This document shows positions 1-5,555 of a DNA stretch of 8,092 bases, in pieces. This DNA comes from an uncultured Blautia sp. (GTDB lineage Bacteria; Bacillota; Clostridia; Lachnospirales; Lachnospiraceae): contig CAKROW010000095.1 in assembly GCA_934373235.1 (NCBI GenBank), positions 1 through 8,092 on the forward strand, given 5' to 3'. The translations under genes and the position numbers were made by a program. The stretch's first letter is position 1. Every line of letters begins with the position of its first letter. Under the pieces are notes generated by a model, which worked only from the letters and a program-made list of their open reading frames with translations, was not told the DNA's origin and did no database searches.

Positions 1-284
1 TTATCCTTTCTTCCGATGGCATTGGCAATGACAACATTCGCTCCAAGCGCTATTCCAACAAACAGATTGACGATCAGTGAAATAATCGAACTGTTTGCGC
101 CAACTGCCGCTACTGCGATTGTTTTTCCGGCTCCGGTAAAGTTCCCGACGACCGCAATATCAGAAGCATTAAAAAGCTGCTCTAAAATGGCAGTTGCCGC
201 CACTGGGAGTGCAAATAGCGGCAGTTTATTCCAGATGGAGCCATGTAACATATCCAATGGTTTTCGTTTTCTGTTTTTCATCAT
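1..284 (-). CDS. MATE family efflux transporter, N-terminal part (runs off window)
   Basis: This is the first 94 codons of a multidrug and toxic compound extrusion transporter, an inner-membrane antiporter that exports drugs or metabolites using Na+ or H+; the rest lies beyond the left edge. The visible protein has a basic cytoplasmic start (MMKNRKRKP), then a first membrane segment containing the family pattern LPLFALPVAATAILEQLFN, followed by a D-x-x-VVG-x-F loop, the AVAAVGANSS segment and a second hydrophobic stretch ending LGANVVIANAIGRKD. These are typical of MATE helices 1 and 2. The start is one of two tandem ATGs (284 or 281), preceded by AGAGGA at suitable distance. It is divergent from a LysR regulator, the usual arrangement for a regulator controlling its neighbour. 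The substrate cannot be told from this part. Confidence 0.9.
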   Translation of the reverse strand, partial: MMKNRKRKPLDMLHGSIWNKLPLFALPVAATAILEQLFNASDIAVVGNFTGAGKTIAVAAVGANSSIISLIVNLFVGIALGANVVIANAIGRKD

Positions 285-321
285 TTTTTTCAATCCTCTT
301 ATCTGTATTCTGTCAAAAAAA

Positions 322-350
322 AGTATAATCTCCCCTGATAAAAATAACAA
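322..350 (-). promoter_or_regulatory. Predicted sigma-A promoter of the MATE gene
   Basis: On the minus strand TTGTTA (350-345, 4/6 to the -35 consensus) is followed after exactly 17 bp by TATACT (327-322, 5/6 to the -10 consensus). Transcription would begin near 315, giving a leader of about 30 nt with the ribosome site AGAGGA. Position and spacing suit the divergent MATE gene. This is a match by eye only. Confidence 0.5.
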
Positions 351-374
351 ATACTTATATAGAATGATTTATCA
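336..374. promoter_or_regulatory. Candidate LysR-regulator operator: separated inverted repeat
   Basis: TGATAAA (336-342) and TTTATCA (368-374) are a perfect 7-bp inverted repeat with 25 bp between, spanning the -35 region of the MATE promoter in the only intergenic space between the divergent MATE and LysR genes. LysR-type regulators usually bind dyads here to control both themselves and the neighbour. The arms are AT-rich, so a chance match is quite possible. Confidence 0.25.
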
Positions 375-377
375 TAA

Positions 378-406
378 TTGACAGGAATAATAAGAAGGAT
401 TATCCT
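378..406 (+). promoter_or_regulatory. Possible promoter of the LysR gene with a small palindrome
   Basis: A perfect TTGACA (378-383) lies 17 bp before TATCCT (401-406, 4/6 to the -10 consensus). AGGAT-T-ATCCT (396-406) is an odd-centred palindrome over the -10 site and could be an operator. The weakness is that transcription would start near 413, on top of the ribosome binding site, leaving almost no leader. A different upstream promoter is equally possible. Confidence 0.3.
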
Positions 407-424
407 AAAACCGAGGTGATGATG

Positions 425-1291
425 ATGGAATTACGAACATTACAATATTTTCTTGCCGTAACCAAAGAAGAGAATATCACAAGAGCCGCTGAGAGCCTGC
501 ATATCTCACAGCCTTATCTTTCAAAACAACTTATGGAGCTGGAAAATGAATTTGGAAAACAACTGCTTATTCGCGGAAAGCGTAAAATCACATTGACAGA
601 AAATGGAATTATACTCAGAAAACGGGCAGAGGAAATCCTGTCATTAGTAGAAAAAACCGAATGTGATTTAAGCTCTAATAATCCGCAGATCAGTGGAGAA
701 ATTACGATTGGCGGCAATCCAACAATGACCGTATTAAATACAGCCGCACGTCTTCGCTCCCAATATCCGGATGTTCATTTTCAATTTTACAGCAGCGATG
801 CGATTGATGTTCTGGAACGTCTGGAACATGGAAGTCTTGATTTTGCTGTATTTTTGGAACCGATTGATATTTCAGAATATGATTACATTTCTCTACCGGA
901 ATCATCCCGCTGGGGACTTTTAATGCCTTCTGACTGTGAGCTTGCAGAATGTGATTACATAGAGAAAAAAGACATTTTGAAAATACCTCTTATTTTTCAT
1001 CGGAGAGCAGGTCTGCAACAGCTGATTTCTCATTGGGCTGATGCTGATGTCAAAGACTTTAATATTGCCGCCACATACAATGTAGTAAATGGCTCTCCAA
1101 CAAAATTTATCAAAAGTGGATTAGGTTTTTATCTGACCACTGAAGATTTGCTTCCAACGGTGTTGGAACAGGATGTTTGTTTCCGACCTCTGAATCCACC
1201 CTTGGAAATTCATTACGCATTGATCAGGAAAAGAACTGCCTTTCAATCAAAGGCTGCTGAAATGTTTCTACAAGAATTTAAAGTAACTTAG
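425..1291 (+). CDS. LysR-family transcriptional regulator
   Basis: A 288-residue DNA-binding regulator, the normal length for the family. Residues 1-60 form the winged helix-turn-helix, with the classic ELRTLQYFLAVTKEENITRA opening, recognition helix SQPYLSKQLMELE and wing IRGKRKITLTENG. A linker helix (about 62-85) is followed by the two-lobed effector-binding domain (about 90-285, from GEITIGG). The start is set at the ATG at 425 because AGGTGA (414-419) lies 5 nt upstream. The GTG at 416 that opens the frame is part of that ribosome site, and two other in-frame ATGs (419, 422) sit too close to it. The divergent MATE transporter is its probable target; the inducer is unknown. No clear terminator follows. 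Confidence 0.93.
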   Translation: MELRTLQYFLAVTKEENITRAAESLHISQPYLSKQLMELENEFGKQLLIRGKRKITLTENGIILRKRAEEILSLVEKTECDLSSNNPQISGEITIGGNPTMTVLNTAARLRSQYPDVHFQFYSSDAIDVLERLEHGSLDFAVFLEPIDISEYDYISLPESSRWGLLMPSDCELAECDYIEKKDILKIPLIFHRRAGLQQLISHWADADVKDFNIAATYNVVNGSPTKFIKSGLGFYLTTEDLLPTVLEQDVCFRPLNPPLEIHYALIRKRTAFQSKAAEMFLQEFKVT

Positions 1292-1382
1292 AACAGTAGC
1301 ACTGTATCATGGAAATACAATAGCTACAATCAACATTATCACACGTGGTTCATTTCTCATTGGAGGTATTGGCTCGAGGGTG

Positions 1383-1557
1383 TCAATATCCCAGATATCC
1401 TGACATAATGCCTGTCAGAGCTCCGCCAAGGACATCTGTGGGATAATGCACATATAGGTACAATCTTGATATCCCGATCAGACAGGCAAGAACCAGAACC
1501 GGCGTATGCAGTGTCTGCCAGTGCCATACAAAAACCACTTACTCCTTCTCTTAACAT
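1383..1557 (-). pseudogene. Remnant of a PAP2-family phosphatase (C-terminal part, frameshifted)
   Basis: The minus-strand frame ending in TGA at 1385-1383 encodes LHTPVLVLACLIGISRLYLY followed by VHYPTDVLGGALTGIMSGYL. This contains the third PAP2 signature S-R-x5-H-x3-D with its catalytic His and Asp. These enzymes remove phosphate from lipid phosphates such as undecaprenyl or phosphatidyl phosphates at the membrane. Upstream of about 1512 the likely continuation (GVSGFCMALADT) is in a different frame, beginning at ATG 1557, so one frameshift separates the pieces. The first two signature motifs (K-x6-RP and PSGH) and the N-terminal membrane helices are missing. It is a broken fragment, not a working gene, although a decent ribosome site (GGAG, 9 nt) precedes the ATG. 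Confidence 0.75.
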
Positions 1558-1566
1558 AATAAAAAT

Positions 1567-1618
1567 CTCCTGTTTGTTGATATTGTCATTCTACTGAATA
1601 ACTCTTAACAAACAGGAG
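1567..1618 (-). repeat. 12-bp perfect inverted repeat, possible terminator of the reductase operon
   Basis: CTCCTGTTTGTT (1567-1578) and AACAAACAGGAG (1607-1618) pair perfectly around a 28-nt loop, with wobble pairs possible at both ends. Read on the minus strand the stem is followed by ATTTTTATT, so it could end transcription coming from the operon to its right. The loop is longer than usual for a terminator and the U-run is interrupted. One arm contains the AGGAG that precedes the ATG at 1557, so the stem would also hide that ribosome site. It sits exactly between two gene fragments and may instead be a scar of rearrangement. Confidence 0.5.
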
Positions 1619-1626
1619 GTAATTTT

Positions 1627-1953
1627 CTAAACAAATCCCCATATAGTTTCAAAAAGCTTTTCCTTTGAAAAAACAATATTCGGATTCATCGCCAGAAATT
1701 TCAGAAGTTCAAACTCCTTATTAGGGAATCTGATTTCCTGATCCCCCTTGTACACCTTCCAGCTATTGACCAGAATGCGCAGATCTCTGATGCATATTTC
1801 TTCCGGTTCTTCCGAAGGCACTGCGTTTTCAAATTTATCCTTCATACGGTCATACTGGCGGATGTTCGCTGTTACCCTGGCAACAATCTCTGCCGAGTCA
1901 AATGGTTTCGGAATATAATCGTCTGCTCCCATGTTTAGTTCTGCCTGCCTCTT
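1627..1953 (-). pseudogene. Truncated OmpR/PhoB-type response regulator fragment
   Basis: The open frame carries the end of a receiver domain (KRQAELNMGADDYIPKPF, with the GADDY loop and the conserved switch Lys of KPF), a linker, and the start of an OmpR-type winged helix domain (ICIRDLRILVNSWKVYKGD, then FPNKEFELLKFLAMNPNIV and KLFETIWGF). The phospho-accepting Asp and all preceding receiver strands are absent. The protein stops at IWGFV before the recognition helix and wing, so it can neither be phosphorylated nor bind DNA normally. Recognisable homology begins at about 1953, the very codon where the iron-sulfur subunit gene ends. The frame continues to an ATG at 1989 inside that gene, but that part is not response-regulator sequence. 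A deletion appears to have joined the two. Confidence 0.8.
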
Positions 1954-2629
1954 AATGTCTATGCCCGTTTGCTCTTGCCTGAATCTCATCCAATGGTAAC
2001 TTCATTGGGCATATATCCCGACAGGAAAGAGACTGCCCACAGCCGGAGAAAAAATGGATGCGATAAGCCGTAACCATCTCTGCCCGGTGATCATCCTGCT
2101 CATTCTGTTCTATTGATCTATATGCTTCTGTCATTGCCGCTGCACCACAAAAAGAACCACCTGCAAGAAAGTTTGGGCAGATTTCAAGGCAACAGCCACA
2201 TTGCAGGCACTGCCCTGCTTTATATTGCAAATCATAATCCTGGTCATAAGTGTATTGCGTCTTTTCCTGTGTCCATACTTTCATATTACGCAATATTTCA
2301 AACATAGGGCTTCTATCAACCACAAGATCTTTCACCAGTAGAAATTTACTGAGTGGCTCCAGAAGTATCTTTCCTCGCTTTGCAACATCTTTCAAAAAAA
2401 CACTGCACGCAAGACACGGAATTCCGTTGATTCTCATGGTACAGGCACCACATTTCTTTTCCATGCAGCCACACTCCCATGCAATGCGGTCAGTCTTCGC
2501 CTCATTTTGATTTATCTCTGACAGCCAGTCGGCAATAGTCAGATTTCCGTCCCCGTTATAAAAGAAAGTTTGCAAGCGATAATCTGCATTTGGCATAGAC
2601 TGACGTTTCACCGTTATTTCAATCTTCAT
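1952..2629 (-). CDS. frdB: Fumarate reductase/succinate dehydrogenase iron-sulfur subunit (FrdB/SdhB type)
   Basis: A 225-residue electron-transfer subunit carrying electrons between the membrane anchor and the flavoprotein. Residues 1-105 are a plant-ferredoxin-like domain with C55-x4-C60-x2-C63-x11-C75 for the [2Fe-2S] cluster. Residues 135-215 hold C141-x2-C144-x2-C147-x3-C151-P and C197-x5-C203-x3-C207-P, which by family pattern ligate the [4Fe-4S] and [3Fe-4S] clusters. All eleven expected cysteines are present. The start is ATG 2629, with AGGTGA 5 nt upstream; the earlier in-frame GTG (2638) is part of that ribosome site. The gene overlaps the flavoprotein gene by 11 nt, implying translational coupling. 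It ends QARANGHRH, slightly short for the family, precisely where a truncated response regulator begins, so a few native C-terminal residues may have been lost. Confidence 0.93.
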   Translation of the reverse strand: MKIEITVKRQSMPNADYRLQTFFYNGDGNLTIADWLSEINQNEAKTDRIAWECGCMEKKCGACTMRINGIPCLACSVFLKDVAKRGKILLEPLSKFLLVKDLVVDRSPMFEILRNMKVWTQEKTQYTYDQDYDLQYKAGQCLQCGCCLEICPNFLAGGSFCGAAAMTEAYRSIEQNEQDDHRAEMVTAYRIHFFSGCGQSLSCRDICPMKLPLDEIQARANGHRH

Positions 2630-4229
2630 TTTCTTCACCTACGCTTTCAAATGTAATCTGAATTTCCATGTCACATTGTCTGGCTACCGTTTGTTTTTGA
2701 TATTCGCAACGTTCTTCTGGAAAATCGCTGCGAGTATGTGCACCGCGGCTTTCTTTGCGACTATCAGCACTCAATAATAATGCCTGCCCCAACCGGCAAC
2801 AATTATGCAGAGATTCATTCTCATAGGCAGACGCAGTTGGGTCATAGCTTTTTGATATCTTCTCACGTAAGTCAGTAAGTTCCGACAATGATTGCTCAAT
2901 TGCTTCCCCATCCCGGACAATGCCCAGTCCATTCTGTAAAATATGACGCAATTTCAGCATACCATCCACATAGCTGCCATCTATCGTCTTCGTGACTGGA
3001 TTCTCTTTCTGTCGTTTCACATCACCCGGTATATCAAAATCATCCGTCATAGCAGACTTTGCTGCTGTTTTACCACCATACAATGCCCCAAGCAGTGAAT
3101 TTCCTCCTAATCTGTTTGCACCATGATACTGGCAGGCACATTCCCCTGCGGCATATAGTCCTTTATAAGATGTCCGATGGTAACGATCTATGCGGATACC
3201 TCCCATAAAATAATGAATACCCGGTATGACAGGAATCGGCTCTTTTGTTGGATCAATGGAAAGGAACTTACGGCAATCCTCCACAACACCTTTGAGTTTG
3301 TTCTGCTGAATAGACTGATCTAAATGGCTCATATCTAAAAAGATCTGCTGTCCCTGCTGTATCAATGCCCATTCCTCACGTGCAATCACATCACGCGGCA
3401 TGAGATTGCCAAGTTCCGGATATTTTTCTTCCATAAAATAATATGGTTTTCCGTTGCACAGCGTGAACAGCCGTCCGCCCTCACCCCGCACAGCTTCTGT
3501 AATAAGCATGTTTTTCCCATGCAAACAAGCTGTTGTAGGATGATACTGTATAAACTCACCGTTTGCAATCGCCACACCAGCTGCAAACAAACTGGCCGTA
3601 ACTGCACCTGTATTCCGGACAGAACCTGTGGCATTTCCGAACATCCCATTCAAACCACCTGATGCAACGATAACCTTTCCGTAAAAAACGGTTTCCTCTC
3701 CTGTGTTTACATGAGTCAGCACGCAGCCACAAATCTGATTTTCTTTCCTTAGTAATCTAAGAAACAGCCAGCCCGTCAGACGATGAACCAGTCCCTCAAC
3801 CTCATATCTACGTATTTGATTGATCAGTGTGTGCATAAGCTGTTTTCCGGTATTGGATGCAGCATAATAGGTTCGCCTGACAGACTGACCGCCAAAAGCA
3901 CGAACATCCGGTTTTCCATCACTATCCAAAGTGAATAACATTCCGTCTGCCCAAAGTTCCTCGATAATTTTCGGTGCGTTTTCCACAAGATCATGAACAG
4001 CGGCAGGATTGGCAAGATACCGTCCAGCCCGCAGTGTTTCCTCCTCATGAAGAGCCGGAGAATCTGTTTCAGACATAAATGCTGCATTGATGCCGCCTTC
4101 TGCCATCACAGACTGCGCCCTCTCCGATGGCATATCTGCCACCACAATTGATTTCACACCATTTTTGGCAAGTTCCAATGCTGCACTTAATCCTGCTGCT
4201 CCTGCTCCGATAATAATAATTTCTTCCAT
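2619..4229 (-). CDS. frdA: Fumarate reductase/succinate dehydrogenase-type flavoprotein subunit
   Basis: A 536-residue FAD enzyme of the FrdA/SdhA/NadB superfamily, expected to reduce fumarate (or a similar enoate) to the saturated acid. Visible motifs are the nucleotide-binding IGAGAAG (7-13), the flavin loop VMAEGGINAA (41-50), QYHPT (H230), TEAVRGEGG (T244, E245), PRD (R279, the position of the catalytic proton-donating Arg), HYFMGGI (H339), GLYAAGE (357-363) and HGANRLGGNS (R373). All substrate residues known from E. coli FrdA have counterparts. The exception is residue 39: the family's covalent FAD ligand His (S-H-T/S in FrdA and SdhA) is Gln here (AQSVMAEGG), so FAD should be bound non-covalently, as in NadB or some soluble fumarate reductases. 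AGGAG, overlapping the preceding stop codon, lies 5 nt before the ATG. The anchor and Fe-S genes on both sides argue for a membrane complex rather than L-aspartate oxidase. Substrate identity is inferred. Confidence 0.92.
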   Translation of the reverse strand: MEEIIIIGAGAAGLSAALELAKNGVKSIVVADMPSERAQSVMAEGGINAAFMSETDSPALHEEETLRAGRYLANPAAVHDLVENAPKIIEELWADGMLFTLDSDGKPDVRAFGGQSVRRTYYAASNTGKQLMHTLINQIRRYEVEGLVHRLTGWLFLRLLRKENQICGCVLTHVNTGEETVFYGKVIVASGGLNGMFGNATGSVRNTGAVTASLFAAGVAIANGEFIQYHPTTACLHGKNMLITEAVRGEGGRLFTLCNGKPYYFMEEKYPELGNLMPRDVIAREEWALIQQGQQIFLDMSHLDQSIQQNKLKGVVEDCRKFLSIDPTKEPIPVIPGIHYFMGGIRIDRYHRTSYKGLYAAGECACQYHGANRLGGNSLLGALYGGKTAAKSAMTDDFDIPGDVKRQKENPVTKTIDGSYVDGMLKLRHILQNGLGIVRDGEAIEQSLSELTDLREKISKSYDPTASAYENESLHNCCRLGQALLLSADSRKESRGAHTRSDFPEERCEYQKQTVARQCDMEIQITFESVGEENED

Positions 4230-4239
4230 ATATGTACTC

Positions 4240-4776
4240 CTATATCTGCCACTGAATGAAGTAGATTATGACGGCTGTTGCGAAAAACAACATCAGCAGC
4301 GACAGCACCATCATCCAGTCTATTGTCCTCTCTTTGAATTTAGTGACACCTTTTGCAATCAACATAGATTTCACACTCACTGCAAGGTGAATGAAAATAG
4401 AAATAAGCAGTAAAAGCTGTGCTGCCATTCGCCCCACGGTAAACTCTTTCAGGAAAAACGCGTCGCCAACCGTGGTTGTATAGGCAGAAATGTGAATACA
4501 AAGAAGAAGCAGAATTGCAAATCCGGAAAATCTCTTTGTCCAGTAGGCTGCGTTCTGCCTCAGATACCATTTGCCACTCTTTTTGCCACCTTTCACAGCC
4601 TGTACAGTGGCCAAAACTCCCAGAATACCATGCACAGCAACCGCAGCAAACAACAACCACGACAATGGCTTAAATGATATATTGCTCATCCCTAGCAGCA
4701 TTAAACTTCCCATCAAAGCATGAAGCAGAAATAATACGATGATTACTCTAGCAAGAATGTTATTCCACTTTCTCAT
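4240..4776 (-). CDS. frdC: Cytochrome b-like membrane anchor of the reductase complex (FrdC/SdhC type)
   Basis: A 178-residue integral membrane protein with about five hydrophobic helices (roughly 8-30, 38-60, 82-104, 115-138 and 152-175). Four His residues lie within the first four helices: H19, H49, H95 and H130. Di-haem anchors such as B. subtilis SdhC and Wolinella FrdC likewise have five helices and four axial His, so this protein probably binds two b haems. The segment AYWTKRFSGFAILLLLCIHI resembles the W-x-x-R-x-SG...H signature of such anchors. The gene order anchor-flavoprotein-iron-sulfur is the standard sdhCAB/frdCAB order. A strong site (AAAGGAGG, 7 nt) precedes the ATG, and the start overlaps the upstream stop as ATGA. 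It is a little shorter than the usual 200 or so residues. Whether it uses a quinone is unknown. Confidence 0.85.
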   Translation of the reverse strand: MRKWNNILARVIIVLFLLHALMGSLMLLGMSNISFKPLSWLLFAAVAVHGILGVLATVQAVKGGKKSGKWYLRQNAAYWTKRFSGFAILLLLCIHISAYTTTVGDAFFLKEFTVGRMAAQLLLLISIFIHLAVSVKSMLIAKGVTKFKERTIDWMMVLSLLMLFFATAVIIYFIQWQI

Positions 4777-5273
4777 TCTGTTTCCTCCTTTCGCAGTAAA
4801 AACAAGTCAAAATGCCCTGCATGGGCCAGAGAGAGCATCATCGTTTCACTGTATTCCCGTATTTCAACCAAATAACCGAGATCTTCATAGTATGCTGCGA
4901 CCTGCCGGACTGCTTTCGTATAGTCACTGTTGTCCTTATCAGATAAAATGACCAGCGTATCTTTTGGCTGGTCGGCTTTCTTTAGCACAACATAACTATC
5001 ATTTTTAACTTCAATGTTTTTCTCAATGTATGCAGTTTCATCCTGCAATACAATATCATCCTCGGAATAGCCCCACGTTGTTATCGTGTCTGCCTTTGAC
5101 GAATTGTGGTGAGATCGCTTTGTTGCACCAGTGACTGCATCCATTACTGAAAAATTTGGATCAAAACTTGCCTTGTTCAAAAAAATAGAAATTCCTGTCA
5201 CGAGTAGAAATGATACAAATAGAATAATAACTCTTCGCTTTAGTTGATTTTTCATAGAAATCAATATTCTCAT
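4773..5273 (-). CDS. Membrane-anchored extracytosolic protein with candidate flavin-attachment motif, first gene of the reductase operon
   Basis: I do not recognise this 166-residue protein as a named family. A basic N-terminus (KNQLKRR, 8-14) and one hydrophobic helix (15-33) predict an N-in signal anchor with everything after it outside the cytoplasm. Immediately after the helix comes D45-A-V-T-G-A-T51, which fits the D-x-x-[ST]-G-A-[ST] motif where ApbE attaches FMN covalently to the last Thr/Ser; similar DAVTGAT strings also occur in DUF2271 proteins. Residues 66-80 (TWGYSEDDIVLQDETAY) have a weak DUF2271-like W...DD...D..Y pattern. Residues 104-163 (TLVILSDKDNSDY onward, ending HFDLFLLRKEE) resemble part of the C-terminal lobe of family 5 peptide-binding proteins. 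The rest of a normal FMN-binding domain is absent. The start at 5273 has AGAGGA upstream; ATG 5255 has none. The 4-nt overlap with the anchor gene ties it to the reductase, and an electron-delivery or assembly role is inferred. Confidence 0.7.
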   Translation of the reverse strand: MRILISMKNQLKRRVIILFVSFLLVTGISIFLNKASFDPNFSVMDAVTGATKRSHHNSSKADTITTWGYSEDDIVLQDETAYIEKNIEVKNDSYVVLKKADQPKDTLVILSDKDNSDYTKAVRQVAAYYEDLGYLVEIREYSETMMLSLAHAGHFDLFLLRKEETE

Positions 5274-5321
5274 AGAAATCCGTCCTCTTTTACATTGTCC
5301 TAAATTGTCATTGCGTGTATT

Positions 5322-5335
5322 AGTTACGTCTAACT
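5322..5335. promoter_or_regulatory. Small dyad in the leader of the reductase operon
   Basis: AGTTA-CGTC-TAACT is a 5-4-5 inverted repeat about 50 nt before the first start codon. The 5-N4-5 architecture is the one used by CRP/FNR-type regulators, but the half-site is not a standard FNR box and it does not match the Rex consensus. It may be an operator or chance. Confidence 0.2.
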
Positions 5336-5345
5336 CTCATTTTCT

Positions 5346-5386
5346 AAAAAACCGTGTGAAAACAAAACTTTAATTCCACACGGTTT
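5346..5386 (-). terminator. Terminator-like hairpin just downstream of the reductase promoter (candidate attenuator)
   Basis: Read on the minus strand, AAACCGTGTG (5386-5377) pairs perfectly with CACACGGTTT (5358-5349) around an 18-nt loop. The U-run continues to six (5351-5346). That is the shape of an intrinsic terminator: a 7-bp GC-containing core flanked by A and U tracts. It lies about 10 nt after the predicted start of transcription and 72 nt before the first operon gene. It could therefore abort the operon transcript conditionally, or alternatively stop read-through from the serpin side. On the plus strand it is followed only by a mixed pyrimidine tract. Confidence 0.65.
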
Positions 5387-5401
5387 CTTTTCTATTCATT
5401 C

Positions 5402-5429
5402 AGTATATCACTTTTACCTGATTTATCAA
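5402..5429 (-). promoter_or_regulatory. Predicted sigma-A promoter of the reductase operon
   Basis: On the minus strand TTGATA (5429-5424, 5/6) is followed after 16 bp by TATACT (5407-5402, 5/6), with a TG dinucleotide one base before it forming an extended -10 element. Transcription should start near 5395. No other minus-strand gene lies between here and the reductase operon, whose first codon is at 5273, giving a leader of about 120 nt that contains the hairpin at 5346-5386. Confidence 0.6.
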
Positions 5430-5555
5430 CCAGATTTCTTCTTCATAAAATACATTCTAAGTAGCATGATTCCTAGTGTGCCAACAAGTTGATTTCTCGA
5501 ACAATCTTGTGTCTAAATTTCTTATTTCTGCGTTGTCGTCGGTCGCCGTAGCCAT

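Noticed and set aside
324..329. A perfect TATAAT on the plus strand, suggesting a LysR promoter.
   Set aside because: No acceptable -35 lies 16-18 bp upstream, and the same bases overlap a better-supported minus-strand -10 site.
416..424. Earlier in-frame starts (GTG 416, ATG 419, ATG 422) for the LysR gene.
   Set aside because: They overlap or crowd the AGGTGA ribosome site at 414-419; ATG 425 has correct spacing and gives the standard family N-terminus.
1293..1305. ACAGT-AGC-ACTGT just after the LysR stop as a terminator.
   Set aside because: The stem is only 5 bp and no U-run follows.
1357..1557. A 66-codon minus-strand frame from ATG 1557 as an intact small gene.
   Set aside because: Its C-terminal two-thirds run out of frame through the PAP2 signature, which lies in the neighbouring frame; it is the frameshifted product of a remnant.
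2630..2638. GTG 2638 as start of the iron-sulfur subunit.
   Set aside because: The GTG is part of the AGGTGA ribosome site; ATG 2629 is 5 nt downstream and gives the expected MKIEITVKRQ start.
4087..4413. A 108-codon plus-strand frame spanning the flavoprotein start and anchor end.
   Set aside because: It is antisense to two well-supported genes and shows no family features.
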